A stretch of DNA of 64,000 nt. It comes from Myceligenerans pegani. GTDB taxonomy: Bacteria > Actinomycetota > Actinomycetes > Actinomycetales > Cellulomonadaceae. The position numbers and the translations under genes are program-made. The stretch is taken from NCBI RefSeq assembly GCF_014892515.1, contig NZ_JADBGR010000105.1, positions 85,971 to 149,970 on the forward strand. Reading direction: 5' to 3'. Position 1 is the first letter of the stretch, and the number at the start of each line of letters is the position of its first letter. The notes beneath the pieces are model-generated. The model ran no database searches, was not told where the DNA came from, and was given only the letters and a program-made list of their open reading frames with translations. Shown one piece after another: positions 25,546 to 34,222 of this stretch.

Positions 25546-28185
25546 GTGGCTACTTGGAGTGCCCCGCAGATCCCGCCGTTCCGCCCGCGTGCGCGTACCA
25601 CCTTCTGGAATTACCCACGGCCGTACCGCACGGGCTGGAAGGCGTGGCTGCCGTCATGGCGTTTCATCGTCGGCACGATGCTGGCCGGCGCGTCGGTCGT
25701 GGCCGGCGTGCTGATGGCCGCCTGGACGAGCATCACCATCCCGGCCGAGCTCGACAACATGGAGACCACCACCGTCCGGTACGCCGGGGACGGGGGCAAG
25801 CTCGGGGAGTTCCGTGGGGACGAGGACCGCAAGATCGTCACCGTGGAGGAGCTGCCGATCTGGGTCGCGAACGCGGCGGTGGCCTCCGAGGACCGCGGCT
25901 TCTACGCCGAGAACAACCTGGGTATCAGCCCGAGCGGCATCGCCCGGGCCGCGATCACCGGCGTCGGTGGAGGGTCCACGCTGACGCAGCAGTATGTCGA
26001 ACAGGCCTACACGAGCTGGAATCCGAATCCCACGTACGTCGACAAGTTCGAAGAGATGATCTTGGCGATGAAGATCCGGCAGGATCCGGAGACCTACCCT
26101 CCGGAGGAGATCCTCGGGGAGTACCTGAACCGGATCTACCTCGGCCGGAGCGCGTACGGCATCCAGACGGCGGCGCAGGCCTACTACGGGAAGGACGCCA
26201 AGAACCTCACCCCGTCGGAGGCGGCGTTCCTCGCCGGGATCATCCCGTCCCCGAACGCCTACGACGACACCGACTGGGGCCGTGCCTGGGCCGAGAACCG
26301 CTGGGAGCGCACGCTCTACTTCATGCACGAGGACGAATACATCGACGACGAGCAGTACGACAAGGCCGTCGCGGAAGGATTCCCGAAGCCGCAGAAGCAC
26401 CGGCAGTCCTCGGCGTATTCGGGGCCGAAGGGTTACATCCTCAAGGAGGTCGAGCGCGAGCTGCAGGCCAACGGGTTCAACCTGAAGGACCTGTACCAGG
26501 ACGGGCTCGTGGTGCACACCACGATCGACAAGAAGCTGCAGAAGGCGGCGAACGAGACCGCCAAGCTGCCCAAGGACGCCAACACCCCCCTGACGAGGTC
26601 CGCGCTCGTCTCGATCGATCCGAAGACCGGTGCCATCCGCGCGATGTACGGCGGACCCGACAAGTCCAAGCCCGAGTACGACCTGAACGCCGCGACGGAC
26701 AACTGGCAGCAGGGCGGCTCGACCAACAAGCCGTTCACGCTGATCGCGGCCCTGGACCAGGGGATCTCGCTCGGCACGCAGTTCAACGGTGACGAGCCGC
26801 AGACGTTCGACTACTACACGAAGAAGAACCCCGACACCGGGCTCGAGGAGCCGGCCGAGGTGACCAACTTCGACAACAAGGACTTCGGGAACATCGACCT
26901 GGTCGAGGCTACGGCGAACTCGGTCAACACCGTGTACGTCCAGCTCAACAACGAGGTCACGCCCCAGGCGACGCAGGAGGTCGCGAAGAAGCTCGGCCTC
27001 GACGTCGAAGGCTCGATCGCGTACCGGAAGAACCCCGAGAACCCCGGTGAGACGACGAGCCAGATGTCGAACGTGCTCGGCACGTCCTACGTCTACACGG
27101 TCGACCTGGCGCGCGCGTACGCGACGATCGCGAACCAGGGGGTGCGGACCACGCCGCACCTGGTCGACAAGGTCGTCAACCCGGACACGGGCGAGGTGGT
27201 CTACCAGTCGGAGGTCACCGAGGAGCGGGTGTTCGACAAGGAGATCATGGCGGGCGCGACGTACGCCATGTCCCAGGTGATCGACGACGAGAACGGCTCC
27301 GGCCACTACGCCCGGCAGTACATCCCGGACCGGCCCCTCGCGGGGAAGACCGGCACGTCGAACGACAACTACGCGGCGTGGTTCGCCGGCTTCACGCCGC
27401 AGCTCGTCACGGTGGTCAACACCTACCAGTACGATCCTGCGGGGCGCGACGGCAAGGGCGAGTTCCAGCAGATCACACCGTTCGGCGGGTTCACCCAGAT
27501 GACCGGTGGCACGTGGCCTGTGCAGGCGTGGACGTCGTTCATGGTCAGGGCGACCGAGGGGATGCCGGTCGAGCAGTTCCCCGAGTACGAGTACGAGGAG
27601 CCGGAGCCATCGCACTCCCCGACGCCCACCGACCAGCCGGAGACGGTCATGGTTCCGACCGGACTCGTCGGCCGCGGCTGGGAGGACGCCCGTAACGCGC
27701 TCACGTCGGTGGGGCTCAATGCGCAGCCGCAGGAGATCGACAGCGAGCTCCCGCCGGGCACGGTCATCGCCGTCCAGAACGAGGGCCAGGAGGTTCCCGT
27801 TCCCTCGACGATCGTGGTCCAGATCTCCAAGGGCCCGGGACAGGACATGGTGGCGGTGCCGAGCGTCGTCACGCTGAGCGAGCAGGAAGCGAACAGCACC
27901 CTCCGAAGTTCGGGCTTCGACGTGAACGTCGAGAGGCAGGCGCACACGGAGCCCGAGGGCACCGTGATCCAGCAGGATCCCGGACCAGGAATTCAGGCGC
28001 AACGGGGATCGACGGTGACGATCTGGGTCTCCGACGGCTCGCTGTCCGATCCGTCCGACGGTGCGACATGCGGCGTCTTCCAGAACCAGCCGTGTGACGA
28101 CCCCACCGGCGAGCCCACCGGCGGAGCGACCGAGGAACCAGGACCGGGCGGCGGCAACAGGAACGGGAACGGATCCGAAGGCTGA
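25546..28185 (+). CDS. Class A penicillin-binding protein with two PASTA domains
   Basis: An 879-residue bifunctional peptidoglycan synthase of the PonA type. It has one membrane segment (about 41-60), then a GT51 glycosyltransferase with the catalytic EDRGFY (Glu115) and GGSTLTQQY. The transpeptidase carries all three motifs: STNK with nucleophile Ser392, SVN at 459-461 and KTGTS at 601-605. Two PASTA domains (about 701-770 and 774-838) and a Gly/Asn/Pro-rich tail close the protein; PASTA domains bind muropeptide or beta-lactam. I chose GTG 25546, with an upstream GAGGAAGAGG. An earlier ATG at 25426 would add 40 residues overlapping the promoter. It is followed by a strong terminator. Confidence 0.95.
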   Translation: MATWSAPQIPPFRPRARTTFWNYPRPYRTGWKAWLPSWRFIVGTMLAGASVVAGVLMAAWTSITIPAELDNMETTTVRYAGDGGKLGEFRGDEDRKIVTVEELPIWVANAAVASEDRGFYAENNLGISPSGIARAAITGVGGGSTLTQQYVEQAYTSWNPNPTYVDKFEEMILAMKIRQDPETYPPEEILGEYLNRIYLGRSAYGIQTAAQAYYGKDAKNLTPSEAAFLAGIIPSPNAYDDTDWGRAWAENRWERTLYFMHEDEYIDDEQYDKAVAEGFPKPQKHRQSSAYSGPKGYILKEVERELQANGFNLKDLYQDGLVVHTTIDKKLQKAANETAKLPKDANTPLTRSALVSIDPKTGAIRAMYGGPDKSKPEYDLNAATDNWQQGGSTNKPFTLIAALDQGISLGTQFNGDEPQTFDYYTKKNPDTGLEEPAEVTNFDNKDFGNIDLVEATANSVNTVYVQLNNEVTPQATQEVAKKLGLDVEGSIAYRKNPENPGETTSQMSNVLGTSYVYTVDLARAYATIANQGVRTTPHLVDKVVNPDTGEVVYQSEVTEERVFDKEIMAGATYAMSQVIDDENGSGHYARQYIPDRPLAGKTGTSNDNYAAWFAGFTPQLVTVVNTYQYDPAGRDGKGEFQQITPFGGFTQMTGGTWPVQAWTSFMVRATEGMPVEQFPEYEYEEPEPSHSPTPTDQPETVMVPTGLVGRGWEDARNALTSVGLNAQPQEIDSELPPGTVIAVQNEGQEVPVPSTIVVQISKGPGQDMVAVPSVVTLSEQEANSTLRSSGFDVNVERQAHTEPEGTVIQQDPGPGIQAQRGSTVTIWVSDGSLSDPSDGATCGVFQNQPCDDPTGEPTGGATEEPGPGGGNRNGNGSEG

Positions 28186-28220
28186 GGGCGCGCCGGACTC
28201 GGCCGGCCGCTGCCGGTGAT

Positions 28221-28264
28221 CCGCGCCACCCCGTCCCGGCTTCGGCCGAGGCGGGGTGGCGCGG
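28221..28264 (+). terminator. Terminator of the PBP gene
   Basis: A perfect 13-bp stem (CCGCGCCACCCCG and complement) encloses an 18-nt GC-rich loop with a smaller inner stem. It is directly followed by TAGACT (28265-28270), which could serve as the -10 box of the ribosomal protein operon. Confidence 0.75.
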
Positions 28265-28370
28265 TAGACTCGGCCCTTGCTGTGCTCGGTGTTGCCGGGC
28301 ACGGCGACGTGAGAACCCTCCTGTCACGGAACGACCGTGACCGCTGAGACCAGAGGAGGTGGGTATCGAC

Positions 28371-28661
28371 ATGCGTCAGTACGAACTGATGGTGATCCTG
28401 GACCCGGAGGTCGAGGAGCGCACCGTTCAGCCGTCGCTCGAGAAGCTGCTCACGGTCGTGAAGACCGATGGCGGCACCGTCGACAAGATGGACATCTGGG
28501 GTCGTCGCCGCCTGGCGTTCGACATCTCGAAGAAGTCCGAGGGCATCTACGCCGTCATCGATTTCACGTCGACGCCGGACACCGCGAAGGAGCTGGACCG
28601 CCAGCTCGGTCTGAACGAGGCCGTGCTGCGCACCAAGATCCTGCGCACGGACGCCCGCTGA
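28371..28661 (+). CDS. rpsF: 30S ribosomal protein S6
   Basis: A 96-residue S6, first gene of the conserved rpsF-ssb-rpsR-rplI cluster. It begins [13 protein letters not shown], as actinobacterial S6 does, and has the expected KRRLAFDI-like region ([21 protein letters not shown]). ATG 28371 lies 8-9 nt after GAGGAGGTG. A GTG at 28359 would overlap the ribosome site, so I exclude it. S6 pairs with S18 (encoded at 29433) on the 30S platform. Confidence 0.97.
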   Translation: MRQYELMVILDPEVEERTVQPSLEKLLTVVKTDGGTVDKMDIWGRRRLAFDISKKSEGIYAVIDFTSTPDTAKELDRQLGLNEAVLRTKILRTDAR

Positions 28662-28776
28662 ACCAACTGCTGAGCTGAGGTCCCCTCGTGGCACTGTCGC
28701 CGGATGCGCGAATGTCAGTGTCTCGTGATGGGATGCGGCATGAGAACGGCGTCGAGACGAATCGAGGAACTTGGTA

Positions 28777-29325
28777 ATGGCTGGCGAGACCGTCATCACA
28801 GTGGTGGGGAACCTGACCGGTGACCCGGAGCTGCGCTTCACCCCGTCGGGTGCGGCAGTGGCCAACTTCACGATCGCTTCCACGCCGCGCATCTTCGACC
28901 GCCAGAGCAACGAGTGGAAGGACGGGGAGACCCTGTTCATGCGCTGCTCGCTGTGGCGGGAAGCCGCGGAGAACGTCGCCGAGTCGCTGACCAAGGGCGT
29001 GCGCGTCATCGCGCAGGGCCGGCTGGTGCAGCGCTCGTACGAGACCCGCGAGGGGGAGAAGCGCACCGTCGTCGAGCTGCAGGTGGACGAGATCGGTCCG
29101 TCCCTGCGGCGCGCCACGGCCAAGGTCACCCGGGCCCAGCGGTCCGGTGGCGGCGGCTTCGGAGGCGGCGGGGACTTCGGCGGGGGCGGCCAGAACTCTG
29201 GCGGCTTCGGCGGAGGTTCCGGCGGAGGCTTCAGCTCGTCCGGTGGTGGTCAGCAGTCGGACCCGTGGGCCACGGCAGGCCCCGCGTCGTCCGGCGGCGG
29301 GTTCTCGGAGGACCCGCCCTTCTGA
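28777..29325 (+). CDS. ssb: Single-stranded DNA-binding protein
   Basis: A 182-residue SSB. The OB-fold covers about residues 1-112 ([47 protein letters not shown]). A glycine-rich flexible region with repeated GGGF/GGSG follows, then the acidic C-terminal tip EDPPF that recruits DNA-repair and replication partners. ATG 28777 has GAGG upstream. A TTG two codons earlier is a less likely start. It stands between rpsF and rpsR in the usual order, with 115 bp after rpsF. Confidence 0.97.
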   Translation: MAGETVITVVGNLTGDPELRFTPSGAAVANFTIASTPRIFDRQSNEWKDGETLFMRCSLWREAAENVAESLTKGVRVIAQGRLVQRSYETREGEKRTVVELQVDEIGPSLRRATAKVTRAQRSGGGGFGGGGDFGGGGQNSGGFGGGSGGGFSSSGGGQQSDPWATAGPASSGGGFSEDPPF

Positions 29326-29432
29326 CCGGCACCCAACCCAGACAACATCTTGTCGTGCCCGGTGGCACGGCCAGTGCGCGGCGCGCACCGGTCGGCCGGG
29401 GCGCGGCCCGCACCTGAAGAAGGAGCAACACC

Positions 29433-29669
29433 ATGGCGAAGCCTGTGGTGCGCAAGCCCAAGAAGAAGGCCAATCCGCTCAAGTCCGCGAAGATCGACAA
29501 CATCGACTACAAGGACACCGCTCTGCTGCGTAAGTTCATCTCGGACCGCGGCAAGATCCGTGCCCGTCGCGTCACCGGCGTGACCGTGCAGGAGCAGCGT
29601 CAGATCGCGAAGGCCGTGAAGAACGCCCGCGAGATGGCCCTGCTGCCGTACACGTCGACGGCTCGCTGA
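29433..29669 (+). CDS. rpsR: 30S ribosomal protein S18
   Basis: A 78-residue S18 with a basic N-terminus, the core [20 protein letters not shown], then [33 protein letters not shown]. There is no Cys-based zinc motif (C- form). AAGGAG lies 9 nt before the ATG. It lies 17 bp upstream of rplI, in the same operon. Confidence 0.97.
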   Translation: MAKPVVRKPKKKANPLKSAKIDNIDYKDTALLRKFISDRGKIRARRVTGVTVQEQRQIAKAVKNAREMALLPYTSTAR

Positions 29670-29686
29670 GGAAGGGATCGAGAATC

Positions 29687-30136
29687 ATGGCAAAGCTGAT
29701 CCTGACCCACGAGGTGACCGGCCTGGGTGAGCCCGGCGACGTGGTCGAGGTGAAGGACGGGTACGCCCGGAACTTCCTCATCCCGCGTTCGCTGGCCACG
29801 CCGTGGACCAAGGGCGCCGAGAAGGACGTGACCGCGATCCGCCGCGCCCGCAAGGCGCGCGAGATCGCCACGCTCGACGAGGCGAAGGCCCTGGCCGACT
29901 CGATCGCCGCGAAGCCGGTGACGGTTTCGGCGAAGGCCGGCCCGGGTGGTCGCCTGTTCGGCGCCGTCACGACCGCGGAGATCGCGTCCGCCGTGGCCGC
30001 CGAGGGCGGCAAGGCCGTGGACAAGCGCAAGATCGAGATCGGTCAGCCGATCAAGTCCACGGGCGACTACACCGTGTCGATCCGCCTGCACCCTGAGGTG
30101 TCCGCCAAGATCAACGTCAAGGTCGTCGCGGGCTGA
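29687..30136 (+). CDS. rplI: 50S ribosomal protein L9
   Basis: A 149-residue L9 of normal length. The N-terminal domain is [34 protein letters not shown]-like, a long connecting helix follows, then the C-terminal rRNA-binding domain ending in [20 protein letters not shown] precedes the ATG. It is the last gene of the rpsF operon and is followed by a hairpin. Confidence 0.97.
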   Translation: MAKLILTHEVTGLGEPGDVVEVKDGYARNFLIPRSLATPWTKGAEKDVTAIRRARKAREIATLDEAKALADSIAAKPVTVSAKAGPGGRLFGAVTTAEIASAVAAEGGKAVDKRKIEIGQPIKSTGDYTVSIRLHPEVSAKINVKVVAG

Positions 30137-30156
30137 CCTAGCCCACAACAACGCCG

Positions 30157-30191
30157 AAGGGCTCCGGATCCGCAGAGGATCCGGGGCCCTT
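30157..30191 (+). terminator. Terminator after rplI
   Basis: A 15-bp stem with one G.U pair (AAGGGCTCCGGATCC with GGATCCGGGGCCCTT) and a 5-nt loop, ending in a short T-run, 20 bp beyond the rplI stop. Confidence 0.85.
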
Positions 30192-30242
30192 TCGCGTGTG
30201 CGACACCGCCGGTCGGCTACCGCACCCGTCGCCAGACCCCCG

Positions 30243-30289
30243 ATGTCAGCGATCATTGACATCCTGGACCGTGTCAACGATCGGTGACA
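30243..30289. terminator. Second long hairpin between rplI and the response regulator
   Basis: TGTCAGCGATCATTGACA pairs with TGTCAACGATCGGTGACA over about 18 bp with two mismatches around a 10-nt centre. It lies immediately beyond the stop of the leftward response regulator gene, so it probably ends that transcript. Confidence 0.6.
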
Positions 30290-30297
30290 CCTGGCTC

Positions 30298-31104
30298 TCA
30301 GACCAGCCCGTGCCGATGTGCCAGCACCACCGCCTGGACACGGTCCCGCAGGTGGAGCTTGGACAGCAGGTTGGAGACGTGGGTCTTCACCGTCGCCTCG
30401 CCCAGCCAGAGGTGCTCGGCGATCTCGCTGTTCGACAGGCCCGTGCCGACCAGCTCGAGGACCTCCCGCTCGCGCGGGGTGAGCGTGGCCAGCGCCCCGT
30501 CCGCGGCGGCGTCCGACGGGGGCGTCCCCTCCGACGCCACCGGTCCGTCCGGGATCGCCGCCCCGCCGGGCGTCGTCCCGGGAGCGGACGTGCCACCCGG
30601 CGCGGACGTCCCGCTCCTCGCCGATGCCCCGGTCCGCGTCGCCACCCCGTTCGACGACGGCAGCGCGCCGGCACCCGTACCACCTCCGCCGTCGACCATC
30701 TGCCGGATCACCCGCCGGGTGATCTCCGGCGCGAGGAGCGCGTGACCCGCCGCGACGGTGCGGACGGCCTCGACCATGCGCTCCGCGTCGGAGTTCTTCA
30801 GGAGGAACCCGCTCGCGCCGGCCGACAGGGCCTGGAAGACGTACTCGTCGTTGTCGAAGGTGGTCAGGACGAGCACCTTCGCGAGGTCGTCCGCCACGAA
30901 GCGGCGTGTGGCCTCGATCCCGTCCATGACGGGCATCTGCACGTCCATGAGGGCGACGTCGGGCCGCAGTTCCCGGGCGAGGCGCACGGCCTCGGCGCCG
31001 TCGGCGGCCTCGCCGACCACCTCGATGTCGTCCTCCACCGAGAGGATGAGTGCGAAGCCGGACCGGACGAGTTGCTGATCGTCCACGAGCAGGACGCGGA
31101 TCAT
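30298..31104 (-). CDS. NarL/LuxR-family response regulator
   Basis: A 268-residue regulator. The receiver domain (1-125) has the acidic pair DD8-9, phospho-acceptor Asp54 in ALMDVQMP, and LLKNSD containing the conserved Lys. A Gly/Ala/Thr/Pro-rich linker of about 65 residues follows, much longer than in most NarL proteins. A LuxR HTH (about 203-268) then shows LTPREREVLELVGTGLSNSEIAEHLWLGEATVKTHVSNLLSKL. Its ATG overlaps the kinase stop codon by four bases (ATGA), so the pair is translationally coupled. Targets are unknown. Confidence 0.93.
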   Translation of the reverse strand: MIRVLLVDDQQLVRSGFALILSVEDDIEVVGEAADGAEAVRLARELRPDVALMDVQMPVMDGIEATRRFVADDLAKVLVLTTFDNDEYVFQALSAGASGFLLKNSDAERMVEAVRTVAAGHALLAPEITRRVIRQMVDGGGGTGAGALPSSNGVATRTGASARSGTSAPGGTSAPGTTPGGAAIPDGPVASEGTPPSDAAADGALATLTPREREVLELVGTGLSNSEIAEHLWLGEATVKTHVSNLLSKLHLRDRVQAVVLAHRHGLV

Positions 31105-32633
31105 GGACGGCCTCCTTCGGCCTCGACGGTGGGGCCTTCCTCGGCCTGGACGGCGGAGGGCACGGCGCGTCCGGCGCGCCGGGTGCGTCCGGCCGAAACG
31201 GCGCCGGACCGGCCGGCGTCGGCGTGCTCGGGCTGTCCCGCTCGTCCGAGGTCCTCCGAGTGCTCGCCCAGCGGTCCGCCGTCGGGCAGCGGGAGCCGGA
31301 CCCGGACGCGGAATCCCACGGTCGCGCGCGGGCCCGCTTCGACCTTGCCGTCGTGCGCCGCGGCACGTTCGCGGATTCCTACGAGCCCGAGGCCGCTCCC
31401 CGACGTGCCGGGGAGCGGGTGGCCGTCGTCGAGCACCTCGACCTCGGCCCAGCCGTGTGCCATCGCGGAGTCCCCGCGCCCGTCGACGCGGAGCGTGACC
31501 GACGCGCCGCGCGCGGTGGAGTGCTTCCGTACGTTGTTCAGCGCCTCCTGAGTGGTGCGGTACAGCGCCGCGCCGATCGGTCCGGGGACGCTCGCGGATG
31601 CCCCGGGCGGCTCCTCGACCAGCCAGTAGCTGCAGGTCAGGCCGTCGGTGGCGTCCTCGGCGAGACCGGCGATGCCCGCAAGGTTCGCGGTGCTGGCGGA
31701 ATCCACCGGCGCCGTGTCGCCGGGCCGCGTCCCGTCCACCTGCCGCAGCGTCCCGACGAGCCCGCGCATCTGCTCGACGCCCTCCCGGGACGATCTCTCG
31801 ATCACGCTCAGGGCCTCGGTGGCCTTCGCCGGATTCTTGGTGAGCACCCGCCGGGCCGCGGCGGCCTGGACGCCGATCACGGAGACGTGGTGCGCGACGA
31901 CGTCGTGCAGCTCGCGCGCGATCCGCAGCCGCTCCTCCAGGACCGCGTGATCCCGGAGCTCCTGTGCCTGTCGTTCGATCGTGGCAGTCTGCTCGGCGAC
32001 CTGGCGGCGCCGCGCGGCGCCGTGCCACGACAGCTGGCCCAGGACGATCGCGCCGCCGAAGTACGCGACGTTCACGAGGAGCTGGTAGAGCGTGAGCGCG
32101 ACCCACGGGGGCATCAGGCCGGGACTCTCGCCCCCCAGCTCCGCCAGGAACTCGTCGCGCACGGCCGCGTCGGAGAGCTGTACCGCGATCCAGCCGAACA
32201 TCGTCAGCAGCACGACACCGACCGCGATCAGCATCCCCCGGCGGTCCCGGGCCCACGCCACGCCCGAGTACAGCGCCATGAAGTAGGTGACCTGAAGCGT
32301 TGCGACCTGGGTCACCGCGCCGTTGAACAGCCCCGTGCCGAGGAACAGCGCGTAGACGGCGAGCATCGTGGCGATCGGGAACCGGCGCCGCCACGCCAGC
32401 GGGACCGCCGTCACCCCGGCGAGGAGGTGGGGGAGCCACTCGGGGGTGTCGGGTTTGTCGCCCATCGCGAACATCCCGGCGCTGCGCCCCAGCTCGGTCG
32501 CCGCGACGGTGAGCACGACGATGCACGCGCCGACGACGAGGTCGTTCCGGTAGGCGCGCCGCGGGTCCTCGGGTACGTGCTCCCAGTCGGCGTCGACGCC
32601 GAACCATCGTGCGAGTCGGGCGAGGGTGTTCAC
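31101..32633 (-). CDS. NarL-type sensor histidine kinase
   Basis: A 510-residue membrane kinase with about five to six hydrophobic segments in residues 30-200 forming the sensor, a short coiled coil, then a HisKA_3 dimerisation domain with the phospho-site ERLRIARELHDVVAHHVS (His243) and a HATPase_c domain ending with SGLGLVGIRERAAAHDG. The start is GTG 32633. TAGGGT lies exactly 7 nt upstream and there is no ribosome site, so the transcript is probably leaderless; longer readings run into the upstream hairpin. It is co-transcribed with the response regulator. The lack of an extracellular domain suggests it senses membrane or cell-envelope state. Confidence 0.92.
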   Translation of the reverse strand: MNTLARLARWFGVDADWEHVPEDPRRAYRNDLVVGACIVVLTVAATELGRSAGMFAMGDKPDTPEWLPHLLAGVTAVPLAWRRRFPIATMLAVYALFLGTGLFNGAVTQVATLQVTYFMALYSGVAWARDRRGMLIAVGVVLLTMFGWIAVQLSDAAVRDEFLAELGGESPGLMPPWVALTLYQLLVNVAYFGGAIVLGQLSWHGAARRRQVAEQTATIERQAQELRDHAVLEERLRIARELHDVVAHHVSVIGVQAAAARRVLTKNPAKATEALSVIERSSREGVEQMRGLVGTLRQVDGTRPGDTAPVDSASTANLAGIAGLAEDATDGLTCSYWLVEEPPGASASVPGPIGAALYRTTQEALNNVRKHSTARGASVTLRVDGRGDSAMAHGWAEVEVLDDGHPLPGTSGSGLGLVGIRERAAAHDGKVEAGPRATVGFRVRVRLPLPDGGPLGEHSEDLGRAGQPEHADAGRSGAVSAGRTRRAGRAVPSAVQAEEGPTVEAEGGRP

Positions 32634-32640
32634 GGATCCC

Positions 32641-32646
32641 ACCCTA
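32641..32646 (-). promoter_or_regulatory. -10 box for leaderless kinase transcript
   Basis: TAGGGT on the minus strand, 7 nt before GTG 32633, with no Shine-Dalgarno. Confidence 0.55.
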
Positions 32647-32693
32647 GATGTCCGACGACGGCCGCGGCCTCCCCCTGCCGACGGAGCGTGGCC

Positions 32694-32763
32694 GCGTGGT
32701 CGGTCGGTTGTGGGATGGTCGGCCGCCCGAGGGGCCGACCATCCCCCTGCCGACCGACCACGC
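32694..32763 (-). terminator. Two-tier 70-nt hairpin between arsA-like and kinase genes
   Basis: The outer 14-bp arms GCGTGGTCGGTCGG (32694-32707) and CCGACCGACCACGC (32750-32763) are perfect. An inner perfect 13-bp stem (GGGATGGTCGGCC, 32712-32724 with 32733-32745) has an 8-nt loop. It follows the ArsA-like stop by 11 bp and probably ends the cstA operon. Confidence 0.8.
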
Positions 32764-32774
32764 ACTCCGCCCGC

Positions 32775-33938
32775 CTACCCGAGCCCGGCGAAGCGCGCCA
32801 GGGCCGCCTCGCCGACGACGTCGTCCGGGAGGAGGTCTGCCTCCGTGCGAGGGACGCCCGGGAGGGCGTCGTCCAGCGTCCGCAGGTGCTCCCCCTCCCG
32901 CGTGCGCCGGGCGTCCAGCAGGCCGCCCGCGCCCGCCGGCGAGCGCTTGTTCACCACCAGCGCGCCGACGTCGACCCCGAGCTTCACCAGCTGCTCGTGC
33001 AGCTCGATCGTCTCCAGCACGGGAAGCCGCTCGGCCGCCAGGACCAGGACGAACGACGTCGTCGCCGGGTCGGTCAGCACCTCGCGCAACCGTTCGAACC
33101 GGGTCCGGCGGCGCAGCAGCACCCGCCGGATCTCGCCGTCCCGCTCGGCGCGTGGGTCCCGCCGGCCGACGAGCTCGCCCGCTCCGTCGTCGTCCCGCGT
33201 CAGGCCGCGGAGCGCGGCCCCGAACCGCGCGGATCGCTCCTGCCTGCGCAGCAGGCCCTCGGTCCAGGCGGACATCGTCTCGGGCAGCGCCATGAGGCGG
33301 GCCGTGTGGCCGGAGGGCGCGGTGTCGAAGACGACGAGGTCGTACTCGGCGAGACCGGTCTCGACGGCGTCGGCGATGCGCTCCAGGACGGCGGCCTCGT
33401 GCGTGCCGGGCGCATCGCGGGCCAGCTCCAGGTGCCGCGCGACCTCCCCGGACAGCCGCTCCGGCATCAGGCGCCGGAGCGTGTCCCCGACCTGTCGCAG
33501 GTGCTCGTCGATCGTCCGCGCAGGATCGATCTCGACCCCGTCGACACACCCGGCCCCGCCACCGTGGCCGCCCCGGGCATCGTTGCCCGCGCCACCAGCG
33601 GCGGCATGGCCGGGGGCGGTGGCCGTCAGGCGGGTGGGGTTGTCCGACATGGGACGGCCCCACAGGTGGCCCAGGTTGTGGGCCGGGTCGGTCGACACCA
33701 GCAGCACCCGCCTCCCCGCGCGGGCCTGGGCAAGCGCAAGTGCCGACGCCACCGTCGTCTTCCCGACACCGCCCTTGCCGCCCGCGAACAGCACGCGCAC
33801 CCGCGAGGCGACCTCCCGCAGGGCGTCCCCGCCCGGCCCGCTGAGCAGACCGCCAGCACTGCCGCCATCTGGCCACCGATCCCTGCTCGTGCCACGGCCG
33901 ACGGGCGACCCGTGACCGTCGTCGGCCCGTCCCGTCAT
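32775..33938 (-). CDS. ArsA/GET3-like ATPase
   Basis: A 387-residue ATPase of the ArsA/GET3 (SIMIBI) class, last gene of the cstA operon. It has the deviant Walker [11 protein letters not shown] (about 53-62), [12 protein letters not shown], and the ArsA signature [18 protein letters not shown] (switch II). The arsenite-binding Cys triad of true ArsA is not evident, and no arsenic genes are nearby, so arsenite extrusion is unlikely. The ATG has GAGGGGAG upstream, 13 bp after the CC-tail gene. Context suggests a role in assembling or regulating the CstA transporter or inserting a membrane partner, which is inference. Confidence 0.8.
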   Translation of the reverse strand: MTGRADDGHGSPVGRGTSRDRWPDGGSAGGLLSGPGGDALREVASRVRVLFAGGKGGVGKTTVASALALAQARAGRRVLLVSTDPAHNLGHLWGRPMSDNPTRLTATAPGHAAAGGAGNDARGGHGGGAGCVDGVEIDPARTIDEHLRQVGDTLRRLMPERLSGEVARHLELARDAPGTHEAAVLERIADAVETGLAEYDLVVFDTAPSGHTARLMALPETMSAWTEGLLRRQERSARFGAALRGLTRDDDGAGELVGRRDPRAERDGEIRRVLLRRRTRFERLREVLTDPATTSFVLVLAAERLPVLETIELHEQLVKLGVDVGALVVNKRSPAGAGGLLDARRTREGEHLRTLDDALPGVPRTEADLLPDDVVGEAALARFAGLG

Positions 33939-33951
33939 GCCCGGTCTCCCC

Positions 33952-34218
33952 TCAGCAGCACGACACGTTCTCCAGCGGCGAGCGGTCCATCCCCATGCGC
34001 GTGTGCCACTCGTGGACCCGCTCGTGGACGAGCGGCAGCAGCTCGATCGTGTAGTACGACGCCGGGTTGGGCACCCCGAGTGCCTCCGACAGCACGATGA
34101 GGGTGAACAGGTCGTCCTCCTCGCGCCGGGCCCGCGCGAAGGTGCGGCGGTAGGGCGCGACGTAGAACTCCCGGAGGCCGTCCGAGACGCCGCGCCACCA
34201 CCGCCGCACCGCGCTCAT
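33952..34218 (-). CDS. Small CC-tail protein (cory-CC-star type) next to CstA
   Basis: An 88-residue basic soluble protein that ends in Cys-Cys. It matches the small actinobacterial proteins named cory-CC-star, encoded between cstA and an ArsA-like ATPase. Enterobacterial CstA/BtsT transporters have an analogous small partner (YbdD/YjiX) that also ends in Cys-Cys and is needed for uptake. The N-terminal [21 protein letters not shown] helix and the acidic [20 protein letters not shown] segment are visible; there is no membrane segment. It starts 4 bp after the cstA stop, so translation is almost certainly coupled. The precise function is not established. Confidence 0.8.
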   Translation of the reverse strand: MSAVRRWWRGVSDGLREFYVAPYRRTFARARREEDDLFTLIVLSEALGVPNPASYYTIELLPLVHERVHEWHTRMGMDRSPLENVSCC

Positions 34219-34222
34219 CGCG

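Noticed and set aside
30298-32607. Reading the response regulator as the C-terminus of a 769-residue fusion
   Set aside because: The upstream 500 residues are an out-of-frame reading of the kinase gene. The regulator has its own ATG overlapping the kinase stop.
32775-33938. Arsenite efflux pump ATPase
   Set aside because: The P-loop and DTAPSGHT signature fit the ArsA class, but the metal-binding Cys triad is not evident and no arsB/arsR is nearby. The cstA context points elsewhere.
31050-34100. 1016-residue open frame on the plus strand over the kinase and ArsA-like genes
   Set aside because: It is antisense to the histidine kinase with its conserved phospho-site and to the ArsA-like ATPase. 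It is a GC-driven shadow.
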